Under the pieces are notes generated by a model. The model was given only the letters and a program-made list of their open reading frames with translations, did no database searches and was not told where the DNA came from. This document shows positions 45,501-57,071 of a stretch of DNA of 64,000 nucleotides, piece after piece. This DNA is from Membranipora membranacea. Lineage: Eukaryota; Bryozoa; Gymnolaemata; Cheilostomatida; Membraniporidae. How positions within the stretch are numbered: the first letter of the stretch is position 1; every line of letters starts with the position of its first letter. The stretch spans positions 31,806,001-31,870,000 of the forward strand of contig OU612065.1 in assembly GCA_914767715.1 (NCBI GenBank), in the 5' to 3' direction. The position numbers and the translations under genes were made by a program.

Positions 45501-45555
45501 TGGAGGATGGGTGCATCAAGTTGACCTTCACCCAATTACAGGTGTATTACCTATG
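42505..45555. repeat. Nested inverted-repeat structure
   Basis: Inverted pair C: about 42540-43190 with 43750-44404. Inverted pair A: about 43194-43640 with 45110-45553. Direct pair B: about 43645-43755 and 44993-45108. The order is C(inverted), A, B, C, minisatellite, B, A(inverted). A-ends carry GTAATACACCTGTAATTGGG, also present once at about 42508. This fits a 2.36 kb element (43194-45553) with inverted termini of about 450 bp, plus an inverted partial copy on its left. No transposase recognised. Confidence 0.7.
44350..44830 (+). repeat. G-rich minisatellite (TTTGGGGTTT type)
   Basis: Roughly 15 imperfect units of 25-35 bases, each with TTTGGGGTTTG plus short variable words such as CAGTTCAC, AGCCTACA. 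The plus strand has many runs of four G and could form G-quadruplexes. The spurious frame repeats LGF. It lies inside the nested inverted-repeat element. Confidence 0.85.
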
Positions 45556-45674
45556 GGTTGCCATTTTGAGGAGATCTCTCCTAGGCATGTCACAAAAGTT
45601 CTTATATAGTTTGTTTTAATGAGGCCACCGGCTCGGGATTTTATCTCAAATGGATTGTGTAACAGTAAACTAAC

Positions 45675-45843
45675 CTCCCATCCATTAGTCCGAAGGCACG
45701 GTGCAGAGTCTCAGCTCTGATGGCATTCAGGCCCTCCGATAAAATCAGACTACTTAGCCCTGTGGCTCCACAGACAACTATACTTTCTGCACTGAACTGT
45801 AGGCCGTTGATTATAGTTTTTAAAGTCCTCGTCTTGCCGGTAC
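45675..45843 (-). pseudogene. PIF1-like helicase exon (Walker A)
   Basis: A 169-base exon on the minus strand between TTCTCACAG and GGGAG/GTTAGT. Reads GTGKTRTLKTIINGL (Walker A, GxGKT) then VVCGATGLSSLILSEGLNAI and ETLHRAFGLMDGR, the order of PIF1/RecD-type SF1 helicases (GxGKT, then TGxAA, then TxHxxFG). Exon borders intact, neighbouring exons not found; could come from a host PIF1 gene or a helicase-bearing transposon. Confidence 0.55.
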
Positions 45844-45873
45844 CTGTGAGAATCAAAGCATGGACGTTAAAGG

Positions 45874-46095
45874 AGTAGGAGATAGCTCAGATGGTTAGAG
45901 TGCCTGCCTCTGAGCGCGCAAGGGTTGAAGGTGGTGGGTTCGATCCCTGCCACCGCCTGCTGGGAGTTCATGCCACATGTGTGCTCCGACCTGCCTGCAA
46001 ATTGAGGGCAACATGGGCACAGTTACTGCAGCCCAGCCCTTAAGTCAACCCCTATTACATCGTCCGGTTTCCGGACTAGACGCATGATAAACACT
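45874..46095 (+). mobile_element. tRNA-derived SINE
   Basis: Begins AGGAGATAGCTCAGATGGTT (A box TAGCTCAGATGG) with B box GGTTCGATCCC at about 45939, followed by about 130 bases of non-tRNA body. The internal Pol III promoter is intact. Head too divergent for a functional tRNA. 3' end not sharply defined. Confidence 0.65.
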
Positions 46096-47010
46096 TACGA
46101 TATTAACCCTTTCAAATTCAAACCTACTCATGTAAGAGTGGTTTTCTACTCCAATAAAGCTATAACTTAGTCAAAGGAGGGAATTTCATACCATTATTTA
46201 ATGGGCCATCCTACCAAATTTCACTGTGCAAAAATAGTTCTCCAACAAAAAATTACATCATCAGCCAGTGTCAGCTTCTCAGTTGTTTACCAGAGTCAAA
46301 TCTGGCATTCATGTTTATGTTTACACATTCATCTTGTCACGGCAAGTCAATCTGCAAAGCTAAGTTGGCTTGGAATTCCTGACATGCAAACACAACAATT
46401 GGGGAGCCTGATAAATGCGATATATCATAAAACTATGGAAGCACGGTTGAAACTACTGCGTTGCCCATACTGCAAAATAACTTAAATGTGTGGCGACTTG
46501 ATTTTTTTTAGGTCTTTACTTTCAACCTATGAATAATAGGAATACAATTGTGTAGATACAGCATACAGTGGTGCGCATACTGTAACATATAAATCAGATA
46601 ATCCCTCATGGATACGACCCTGGCTGCTAAAGATTAGAAAACAGCGGTACTTCAAATAATCGTTTATCACAAGAGTGTAGGGCTTAGCTGATCCTAGCTA
46701 ATTCTAGCTGATCCCTGTAAAAAGAACCTGGATTATGACGCATATCGTACAATACCACTGCATATCACATAGGTCTTCAGCTAGAAACCATTAGTGAAGC
46801 TTTGTTTGAGGCCTTCTCTAGCAGGATTGAGGTCTTAACTTTTAACCTATACAACTATATATATATAATGGCCGCATATCCTAATATAACACTTGAGATC
46901 ACCAATGGTAGCAGTGCACTGGAAGAAAACATACCTGCTGAGCCTGTTAGAAAAAAGCTGTGTCCAGATTTGGCGAGTTGTACTGCCTGGTCTTGCTTCT
47001 GATCCATGAT
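46096..47010. other. Intergenic; possible small exon 46869-46980
   Basis: A short plus-strand frame starts ATGGCCGCATATCC and reads ITLEITNGSSALEENIP, EPVRKKLCPDL. Not recognised and with no clear donor, so not called as a gene. The rest shows nothing. Confidence 0.3.
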
Positions 47011-47240
47011 GAATTATATCAAGATAAGCACAGCTGAACAGTCTGAACTGAAGTGAATGGCACAAGCTCCAGCAATATTATGCTGAACATGAATTATATC
47101 AAGATAAGCACGTCTGAAAAGTCTGAACTGAAGATTTGAAATGAAAGACATATGAATTATATCAAGATAAGCATGTCTGAACAGTCTGAACCGAAGATTT
47201 GAAGTGAATGGCACAAGCTCCAGCAATATTATGCTGAACA
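47011..47240. repeat. Short tandem array before the fold-back element
   Basis: The word TGAATTATATCAAGATAAGC followed by a TCTGAAC tract recurs three times (about 47010, 47090, 47152); a longer word ATGGCACAAGCTCCAGCAAT occurs twice. Confidence 0.75.
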
Positions 47241-47968
47241 TTAAAGGTCCCCAAGCAGGGTTCACCATACCAGACAAATTGGCAACACCATTTCGTGCGC
47301 GAGAGGCTTTTACATACCTGGTCAAACTTTCATTGCATTTGAACAAATAAGGGCCCCTTGGCAGCTTCTCAAATACATCAATGTCTATCAGCCGCTTCAA
47401 AAACATGCCTCAGTTGATGAAGGCTTTTGATGATGCGTATTGTTTCCTCATGATTATATATACCATTAATACTGAGTTCCTATTGGCTAATAACTAAGCA
47501 TAAGTCATGTGATATTATGGCTTATCAACTTGCATTAAAAACTGAATTTTGCACTAAACAATGGTATTTTCAATGTATCAGTCGATCTAATCCTCAACAT
47601 TTATGTCTGTATTCTCAATTCAAACTCACCAACACATTCTGGATAATGAAATAATCAAATTATATCTGATCTTAACCAGGCATTATACCCCAAAGGTCAC
47701 ATGACTTATGCTTAGTTATTAGCCAATAGGAACTCAGTATGAATGGTTTATATAATCATGAGGAAACAACACGCATCATCAAAAGCCTTCATCAACCGAG
47801 GCATGTTTTTGAGGCGGCTGTTAGACATAGGTGTATTTGAGAAGCTGCCAAGAGGCCCCTATTTGTTCAAATGCAATGAAAATTTGAACAGGTATGTAAA
47901 AGACTCTCGCCCACGAAATGGTGTTGCTGATTTGTCTTGTATGGAACCCTGCTAGGAGATCTTTAACT
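47241..47968. mobile_element. Fold-back element with about 260-bp inverted arms
   Basis: Left arm about 47241-47505 and right arm about 47693-47968 are reverse complements with few mismatches, around a spacer of roughly 190 bases. Both arms, read outward, encode the same peptide (GMFL.RL.DI.VFEKLPRGPY, LFKCNE) up to a donor-like CAG/GTATGT. No family recognised; it could be an exon of a transposon gene or a host exon duplicated in inverted orientation. Confidence 0.65.
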
Positions 47969-48480
47969 ACTAACACTGACACAGAGTACTGGGAATTCCC
48001 AAAAGGAAACCGCCATAGTGGTTTAATAGCAGTAAGCCAATGGGAGAGTCGATGAACGAAGACGTCCCTTTTGTTTATTTGAAATATTATTTAGTTTATT
48101 GAAATACGATTGAAAACAATGAAATAGACATTTTTTTAAAACAGAAACAAAATATAACTTTGATTTTGATAAACAAAAACAGATTCAGTGAAGAAAAATA
48201 CATTATAAAAAGTATTTTTTGAAAGCTTCAGTTTGGGTTATCAACATGGCGTCAATGGCAGGATTCTGAGAGAAATTGGGAATCTTTCAGAACATTTTCA
48301 TCCACAGCACATGTAAAAGAGCAAGTAGAGGATTGGAAACCATTGTAAAAGACACAGCTTATTAGAGTGAACAGAGTGCAAAAGTTTTAGTGAGTGATTT
48401 TGTTTGAAACTCAAGTGTGCTACACCTTGAGAGGGAAAGGGGGTGGCTGATACTGGACATGCTTGTAACTCCAGATGCCT
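47969..48480. other. Intergenic, no gene seen
   Basis: AT-rich spacer leading into the rearranged third copy of the block; a G run of about 13 starts at 48483. Confidence 0.45.
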
Positions 48481-49570
48481 ATGGGGGGGGGGGGGGTTAG
48501 TTGACCCAAGTGCTGCATGGACTTGAGAACCTAAACTGCTGTATAGGCATACACTTAATATAAACCTAGACAAGACGCTTATACAACTGAAGTGAGGCAT
48601 TTAATTGTAAGGTGTAGTAGCATTGTTGTTATCATTGCCTAGCAGCTCATAAACTAGGTTGTTTCTTGATAACTTCCATAATCATTTTTGAGCAGATTTT
48701 GAGTTTGAAAATTGCTTTGCAATCAGCAGCATATTGTTATCATCTTCATGTTATTTTTTCTTCAAGAAATTGTTTCCCTAGGATTGTATCAAACTGTTCA
48801 CTACAAGCCGTTAAGTCTATTGTAATTTTCAAACTTAAAATCCGATCAAAAGTAATCGAGTTATCAACAAAAAACCTGGTGTGTTAGCTGCAAGGCAATG
48901 ATGACACCAATGCTACTTCACTTTCCAATGTCGTTACGTCGCCCACAACCATATTCCTCCTGTCAAGGCTAATGCTCCATATAGTGGCCTGTCTAGGTTT
49001 ATTAATATGTCGATGTGTATAGTTTGTTTTTTGATTTATGCAGACCGGTGCTCAAATAAAGAAGGTAAGCAAAGCTCAGTAGGTTAAACAAGAGGAGACG
49101 ATTAGCCACAATTAGAACCGGATGAATAGAGAGTGCTGAAAACCTCCTAGAAGATCTTATTGAAGATGGTGCGGAACTACTCGCTTTGGAAAGATTGGTG
49201 ACAATCGTAATTCTCAGAAATACTTTACATAATACGTTGCCATAACTGATGTTACCGTATTTGCCAACAATATTACAGCATGTCTCTGTTTCCTTGCTCA
49301 ATAATTAATACACTACACTACAATGTTTTCTGGATATTTTTGCGCATTTGGTGATTTTATATGGCATTTACAATCAAATAATGAGTTGAGACCTAGCAAA
49401 CTTGTTCGTTGATGAAAGTTTCAGTCAATCTCACTATTTTTCAGATATCAACTGTTAACCTGCTGATTGTCAACTTTTGGACTATTGAGTAAAAAATGTC
49501 CCTCTGTCACGCAAAGCTCACTTGTCTTATAAATCTTACTAGGATGATGGATTTGACTAAACCTAGGCTG
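48480..49570. repeat. Fold-back repeat family, member 5, plus partial MDLTKP segment
   Basis: Matches about 25730-26805. It ends at 49563 after MMDLTKPR, where sequence changes abruptly to the PUS1 upstream region. The exon-like part reads ESAENLLEDLIEDGAELLAL. Confidence 0.6.
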
Positions 49571-49765
49571 ATTAACTATGTTCTTATCTCGTAGACAAAC
49601 TGGTTTTTTCCCCACTACTGTTAATTTAAACAATTGTTCATACACGACTGTATCTCGATAAAGCGCTCCGAGTGAGATTAATTAGGTGAGAGATAATGCT
49701 CACCGGTAAGCCTACTAATTCAAAGCTCGCTCACGGTTTTTGCTGATTACAGTTATTGTAGCGTT

Positions 49766-50929
49766 ATGCTGAGACGCCTTATTGTGAATATAGCAAACCA
49801 TTTAGATAAAACTTTGAGACAAAAAGGAGCAATGAGTGAAGTCATACATTCAGATAAAGCTGTGAATGAGACTGTCCAATCAGCTGCTAAACGTGTCGCT
49901 GCAGAGACAGACGATGCCGTCTATCAGAACAAATGTATCAAACTTGATGATGAGATAGGTTATGAGGTGTTTGATGATCAAACTATGAATATATCTGGCC
50001 ATTCAACATAGTTATAGCAATGATTCCTCTTGTTGCTAGCGTCCTAGCTTATTAGACTTTCACATGACTATCATACTTGTCGATGTGTGATGCCCTTACC
50101 TTTATTCTGTCTTGACAAAATTATAAAAAATATCATATGCAATATATAAAATTAATCATACGCAATATATACTGTGTCTTTTGCAGATCACTCTATCTAC
50201 CCCAGCAGAGAGGAAGCCTAAACTGAAGAGGAAGAAGATAGCTTTACTCACAGTATACAGTGGCAAAGGTTATCACGGTGTTCAGATTCAGTGAGTTTCT
50301 CCAATTTGCTGCTGTATGTATGATGTACGCAACTTGCAAGGCTTGATATTAGATAATAGCGATACTACAGACCTAAACATTGATATTTATGGTTAAATCA
50401 TGCAGTGCTGGAGATCAAAGCAACTTCTGTATGGGTATTTAGGGTCAGTACTCAGTCTTCTACTGTATTGGATATCTAGCGCCTTCATACATCCTCTGAT
50501 AATTTAGATAATAACACGAGATATTTCTGTGAGTGCTTTTGATAGTTTTCATCTTCATTTATTTATGATTATATAACTGTGCAATTTCTACTACTAAACC
50601 TCTCGTCTCTTCATGGAGAGGGAGCAATTTATAACTACCCCCCCCCCCCCCCACAAATATCAAGGACACATGCTTAGTTTAACAGATCACACACTATGTC
50701 TATCTAATTCAGATTGGGTTCTTGACTTTTTTTCTCTCTCAATACAAGACATGTGTATATAGTATGGCCCTTGCTGTTGATTTGCATATTATGATTTTTA
50801 TTGTGATATGTATGTTTATATCTCATGTGTTGCAGAATCACCGGACACAAGACGATAGAATCGGAGCTGGTTAATGCTTTACACACCAGTAACCTAATTG
50901 ACCAGAGCTGTGCGGACGATATGAGTAAG
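49766..50929 (+). CDS. PUS1: tRNA pseudouridine synthase PUS1-like, first three exons only
   Basis: Exon 1 49766-49966 (ATG 49766; donor GAG/GTGTTT is weak), exon 2 50187-50290, exon 3 50836-50929; phases 0, 2, 0 agree. N-terminus resembles a mitochondrial targeting peptide (MLRRLIVNIANHLDKTLRQK), then a polar stretch, then KRKKIALLTVYSGKGYHGVQ and KTIESELVNALHTSN, DQSCADDMSK, the conserved start of the PUS1/TruA fold. No nonsense codons, unlike copies 1 and 2. The RTDxGV exon with the catalytic Asp is absent: after 50929 the sequence runs into a fold-back repeat. Probably a truncated duplicate of a gene elsewhere. Confidence 0.65.
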
Positions 50930-51044
50930 GTATGTATGTAAAAAATCTACTCATGTAGTCTGACATTCCCTAATAATGGAACTGGTCCGTGTATAACCCG
51001 GAGATTGGGTCATATCATTAGTACTATCACCCTGGTAAAAGTGA

Positions 51045-51380
51045 GAGATTAGTGATCCAATACTATTTGAAGTACCCTTTGATGGAGAACCCACAACTAA
51101 GTGCCTCACGTTAGCTGTATACAGTGTCCTGTTTAGGTTTATTAATAAGTGTATGATGAAACATGACCAAACTCTAACCCTGCGAGTATTGACTCCCGTA
51201 TTGCCTATCAGGAGTTACCTCCTCTGTTCAAATGAAGGAACAACTCCTGGCCATCTGCTAAGATCTATTATTGAATTGACCACATGTACAATCTATGTTT
51301 TAATTGTATTGTAAACACTGTATCAGGAGCACAGCAACATGCTATTTCTAAAATGCTTTGTTGTTTTATAATACTAGAAC
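51045..51380. repeat. Fold-back repeat family, member 6 (left part only)
   Basis: Matches 23300-23630, then stops at about 51380 where unrelated sequence begins. Confidence 0.6.
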
Positions 51381-51575
51381 TGATAAGATCAGAGACCACC
51401 GAAAAGGAGCAAAACTATTCGGCTCAGTTGGACAGATCATAGCTTAGTTCACTCATGGTTCACTGGTCAGAGTGAACATATATATGATTCATTTGTCTGT
51501 ATTTGGAGTTGCTTCCCTGTCCATTGGAGGCAAAACAACTCCGAATTTAAGCAAATAGATCAATATTGATCTAGA

Positions 51576-52317
51576 GCATGGGTGGGCAACCTTTTTCTAA
51601 AAATATTCCACTTTTTACACAGGCTCAACACAATAAGGCGCAACATATCTTTCGGGTAAAAAATCGGAACCGGAGTAACAACTATGTACAAACTAAAACA
51701 GATTTATTTGTAAAAGCTGTGTGTATGTTGCAAGGAACTTCAGCTCAACAGAAATACTAATTTAAAAAATCTTGTGAAGTTTTGCATGTGTATGGAAAAG
51801 GGCAGGGTGGGTGTGGGAGGGGTGCTGGTACCCCTCCGCAACGGGGAAGTTTTTTGCGAATGCCTGTAAAATTAGATGCAATCTGGAACATTTCAGCGAT
51901 AAAGCAGGAGCATTTGTAACATGTAAACTTGTTGATACTTATCTGCATTTCTTGTTCAAGGTGACAGATTTGCTAAAAAAACTAATTACTATGATATTAA
52001 CGAAAATTTTTATTCAAATTTCCAAAGGTCACCGTTCTGGGTTATTTTGAAAATAAAGCACTTGAAAAAGGAGTTAACACCAATACAGTTAAGATGATTA
52101 TGTCTAGAAACGGCTTTGGAAGCTACATGCTTAATGCTGAATGGCCACTATTTTGAAATATATTGTGCCTACATACTTGAATATCAAGATTACAAAATGC
52201 GAGATGGGGATCGAAATTAAGGTGTAATATATATCTTTTCAGGCATAAGGCCACAATCAGCCCGCAATATATTGTTTATTAGGCCGCACTGGAAAATAGA
52301 CCAGGTTGCCGACAGCT
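51576..52317. mobile_element. hAT-like non-autonomous element (MITE), 742 bp
   Basis: Flanked by an exact 8-bp direct repeat GATCTAGA (51568-51575 and 52318-52325), the target size of hAT transposons. Ends are short inverted repeats: left GCATGGGTGGGCAACC, right (reverse complement) AGCTGTCGGCAACC; GGTGGGCAAC starts are common in hAT MITEs. AT-rich interior without transposase. Confidence 0.7.
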
Positions 52318-52325
52318 GATCTAGA

Positions 52326-53140
52326 GGTATGTAGGACTTTTACTTCCACCCAATAGGAATTAGCGGTGTAAAATTCTAAAATCCGACAATATCTCACAAA
52401 CACAACTATGTCTGAGAATTAAACCCACAGCTTTTCTTGCAGCCCATTAGGTAATTGTTACTGAGACATAATTCATCTCATGTCATATATGCTGCCTGGT
52501 AAAAAAAGAACTGTGGCAAGCTTTTAACGAATAGGAATATCTATGATTGGTGTTACACGTCACAAATACAACGACACAACAAATTATACAGGTCTAGATA
52601 AAAATGAACATGATAAGGAGATTGCAATTGCCGCTATCTGAACTTATGACAGGCCGTACATGGGCAGCTACTATAAGAGAACTGAATTATAGTATAATCT
52701 GTGACAAGTTTGCATGAATGAATGAAAATAATTAAGAAATCATAGCAATAGCTGCTGTTATTTAAACTCACATGGGAGAAGGGTAAAGCAGATTACATGA
52801 CAATTATTTTATAAGATAACGCCTAGGAGCACAGAGTTTAACAATGGGTATATCCAGGGCCGTATATTCTAAAAAATCTCACTCACTGACTTTTTAGAGA
52901 TGAGCATAATGATCGGGCGCAGCCCGATCCACATGCCGTAGGCGTGGCGGGGAGGGTGTGGTAGGGGCGCTTTAGCGCCCTCTCACCACAGAAATTTTTG
53001 CATATCGGTAGCAAAATAGTGCAAGCAGAGAGGTATTTCGATAGCCCACTGAGCTGTTGGGTACTTGCAGAAAACAACTCAATAGCAGTAGAAGATTACG
53101 GTAAAAATGCTCCCGTTATAAAGCACCCATTTGGAAAAAA
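52326..53140. other. Intergenic with a small GC-rich hairpin
   Basis: 52910-52985 holds GGGCGCAGCCCGATCC and GGGGCGCTTTAGCGCCCT, a strong local hairpin typical of a dispersed repeat end. Nothing else recognised. Confidence 0.4.
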
Positions 53141-53142
53141 AA

Positions 53143-53232
53143 TCTGACCTTGTTGAGACTCGAACCCACAACATTCTTATTAACCAGTGAATACAAGGCA
53201 GACGCTCTACACACTGAGCTATTCAGCCTGGG
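53143..53232 (-). mobile_element. tRNA-derived SINE head (minus strand)
   Basis: Minus strand reads GGCTGAATAGCTCAGTGTGT (A box TAGCTCAGTG) and then GTGGGTTCGAGTCTC (B box) with tRNA-like spacing of about 40 bases, slightly long. An aminoacylatable tRNA looks unlikely, because the anticodon arm is not clean; SINE or tRNA pseudogene is the best call. Confidence 0.6.
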
Positions 53233-53239
53233 TATGTAA

Positions 53240-53880
53240 ACTGGGCTGATATGACCTGGTGCTTTAGTGATTAGCCTTTGAACCTCGGACATTTCTATCA
53301 AAGCAGGTGGTTTTGAACCAATATACTAAACCTTTAGTTCATTGTTTGAACTATTGATACTACTATTAAAGCAGATTTTAAAAGCTTTGACCAGGCACTA
53401 AGGCTTAAATGATTTGCTCAGGTATGACTGTTCGTTTAGATATTAGCCTTTGAGCCATAGAAATTTCTATTTGAGCAAATTTTAACCATCAACATTTCTA
53501 TTGAAGCAGATTTTACACATTTTGCCCAGGCACTTAGGCTTTATTAAGTTGCACTGATGATTGATTGAGGATTGCACATAGACAAAACATTTTTATGCAA
53601 CCTCATAGACATAGACAAAACTATGTCTATGGGATTGAATAAAAATGGCTAGAAAAAGCCAAAAAACCTGTGCTGGCTGTTGCAAGTTTTCTATGTCATA
53701 GCATCACCTGCTGTTTTTCATACTAGTCCCAAAGAGAAGATCAGGTATGAGTCTAGTTATCTTGACAATAATTGAGGATGGATAGGCAAAACTGTAGGTG
53801 TTTATTGTGTGCAAAAATAGGGCTCAGCTGCCACATAAGTTGTCAGAAGTCCCCTATGAGAGTTGCTTCATGGGCATTAC
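53240..53880. other. Intergenic with internal short repeats
   Basis: The phrase 'TTAGCCTTTGA' and 'ATTTCTAT' plus 'GCAGATTTTA' recur at 53270-53520 as a degenerate tandem of about 100-170 bases. No coding signal. Confidence 0.4.
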
Positions 53881-53899
53881 CTTAATACCACCTCCAAAC

Positions 53900-55950
53900 C
53901 TATCGGTTTTTCGGTGGGATCAGTCCCTTTTTTCGAGCTCATTAATTGAGGGAGGGGCTTATTGACCCAAATACCAAATGGACTTGTGAACCAAACTGCT
54001 GTATAGACAAGGACTAAATATAAACATATACAGGAAACCTTATACAGCTGGAGTGAAGCATTTAATTGTGGGCGACGTAACAACATTGGAAGGTGAAGCA
54101 GTATGGCGTTTTACTTGTATTGTGAGTGACAAATAAACCAACCAATCAATCAATTGTTATCATTGCCTTGCAGCTCATATACCAGGTTTTTTTTGATAAC
54201 TTGATATCAATTTTGATAGAATTTTGTGTTTGAAAATTGCTTCACTATCAGCAGTATCATTTTTTCAACTTGATGTTATTTTTTATTCAAAAGTTTGTTC
54301 CCCTAAAATTTTTATCAAGCTGCTAAATCTATTGTAGTTTTGTAAGAAAGGCTAAACGAGAGGAGATGATAAGCCGCAATAAGAACAGGCGAATAGAGAG
54401 TGCTGAAAACCTCCTAAAAGATCTTACTGAAGATGGCGCGGAACTACTCGCTTTGGAAAGGTTGGTGACAACCGTAATTCTCAGAATTATTTTACATAAT
54501 ACTTACCATAACTTATGATACCCGTACTTGCCGACAATATTACAGCATGTCTCTGTTTCCTTGCTCAATAATTAATACAATACACTACAATGTTTCCGAG
54601 GTTTTGTTGCACTTTTGGTCGTTGGTGATTTTATAAGGCATTTGCCATAATTGGCTTCGAAAGTAGTTCCAATCTAATAATGGGTTGAGGCGTATAAATT
54701 AACCCCAGGCGTATAACCAGGAGATTAGGTCATATCATTAGTATTGTCACCCTGGGAAAAGTGAAATGAATGGGTTACTCTTCAACATACCCTTATGTTT
54801 TGTGTAATCGACTTAGAGATTAGTGATCCGATACTATTTGTAGTGTCCTTCGATGGAGATCCCACAACTAAGTGCCTCACTTTAGCTGTATATAGTGTGC
54901 TGTTTAGGTTTATTAATAAGTGTATGGTGAAACATGACAAAACTCTTGCCCTGCGAGTATTGACTCCCGTATTGCCTATCAGGAGTTGCCTCCTCTTTTT
55001 AAATGAATGAACAACTCCCGGTCATTTGCCAAGATCTATTTTTAAATTGGCTTCATGTACGATCTTAGTTTTAACTATATTGTGTTTTGAACACTGTATC
55101 AGGAGCGCAGCAACAAATTATGATTAACTTAGCAGCCAGCGCTTTTCTAAAATACTTTGTTATATTATATATCAGTCCTTTTTTCAAACTGATTAATTGA
55201 GGGGGGGGGGGGTTAGTTGACCCAAGTGCTGAATGGACTTGAGAACCTAAACTGCTGTATAGGCATAGACTTAATATAAACCTAGACAAGACACTTATAC
55301 AACTGAAGTGAGGCATTTAATTGTAAGGTGTAGTAGCATTGTTGTTATCATTGCCTTGCAGCTCATAAACCAGGTTTTTTCTTGATTACTTCCATAATCA
55401 ATTTTGAGCAGATTTTGAATTTGAAAATTGCTTTGCAATCAGCAGCATATTGTTATCATCTTCATGTTATTTTTTCTTCAAGAAGTTGTTTCCCTCCCTA
55501 GGATTGTATCAAACTGTTCACTACAAGCCGTTAAGTCTCTTGTAAATTTCAAACTTAAAATCCGATCAAAATTGATCGAGGTATCAACAAAAATCTGGTC
55601 TATTAGCTGCAAGGCAATGATAACACCAATGCTACTTCACCTTCCAATGCTGTTACGTCGCCCACAACCAAATTCCTCCCGTCAAGGCTAATGCTCCATA
55701 TAGTGGCCTGTATAGGTTTATTATTATGTCTATGTGTATAGCTTGTTTTTTGATTTATGCAGACCGGTGCTCAAATTAAGAAGGTAAGAAAAGCTCAGTA
55801 GGTTAAACAAGAGGAGACGATTAGCCACAATTAGAACCGGATGAATAGAGAGTGCTGAGAACCTCATATTGAAGATGGCGCAGAACTACTCACTTTGGAA
55901 AGGTAGATGACAATCCTTAATTCTTAGGAATACTTTACATAATACTTTAC
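53900..55950. repeat. Fold-back repeat family, members 7 and 8 (copy 3)
   Basis: 53900-54690 matches 23640-24415; at about 54700 it jumps to sequence matching 25250 onward, so the PUS1 exons that lie between in copies 1 and 2 are absent. The exon-like segment at 54350-54465 is the most open of all copies (REEMISRNKNRRIESAENLL). Confidence 0.6.
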
Positions 55951-56205
55951 CATAACTGATGTTACCGTACTTGCCAACAATATTACAGCATGTCTCTGTT
56001 TCCTTGCTCAATAATTAATACACTACACTACAATGTTTTCTGGATACTTTTGCACATTTGGTGATTTTATATGGCATTTACAATCAAATAATGAGTGGAG
56101 ACCTAGCAAACTTGTTCATTGGTGAAAATTTCAGTCAATCTCACTATTTTTCGGATATCAACTGTAAACATGCTGATTGTCAACTTTTGGACTATTGAGT
56201 AAAAA

Positions 56206-56445
56206 ATGTCTCTCTGTCACGCAAAGCTCACTTGTCTTATAAATCCTACTAGGATGATGGATTTGACTAAACCTATAGTGGTGAAGGAAGCTACGCCTAA
56301 GAAGTATGCGTCCTGGTCGACTGGCAGAAAACGCCCTACCATTAAGAGATGTTTGTGCTGCATTACAATGACATTTCATGGATTTGAGGTAAATGAACAG
56401 CTCGCCCTGACACTTGAAATCCCATCGCTCAGTCGTATAAATTAA
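56206..56445 (+). pseudogene. Unrecognised exon-like segment (MDLTKPIVVK), copy 3
   Basis: Same frame as copy 2 through ITMTFHGFE, followed by a 30-base deletion and different end. Open reading, unknown function. Confidence 0.35.
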
Positions 56446-57071
56446 CCACATTGAATATAGATATGAAATGGGGGTAACTGACTGACCAAATGTGTCCCAG
56501 CTTATGGACAACCGCTTCAATGACTTGTCCTCCATGGTTGGATTATTAGAAGGTGCCTTATAATCCATCCAATCAAATAAATAAATGAAAATGTATGGCC
56601 CCAAATATTAATAATTTTCTTTTGGCACAATTTTATGAAGCCAACCATCAGTAACCATACATCCATATTATTGTTATCATATGTATGCGCTGTCTAAGCA
56701 GACCATACATTTCCCTAATCTGTGACCACGATATACAGCCTGATGCATTTTTCCGAGTATGCAGTATATACAGTATATATGCAGTATATCACTCACACTA
56801 TATATGCTGTAGGATCAATATCAAACGTGATGTTATATATACCATCACCATATATCTATATATCTACGATTGACCATTACTTAAATAAGGTGGCAACAAA
56901 GTAGTATCTCATAGTGCAATTCTCTGAATATCATTTTATGAGTATCTATGTTCATTAAGACTATGCATCAATCATAGCATGATCATGTTGGAGTTATGTT
57001 TGTATTTTCTGTTTCTGTGAGATAAGACTTTATTACTTCATTAACTATTGTGTGATTTATCGATTATCCAG

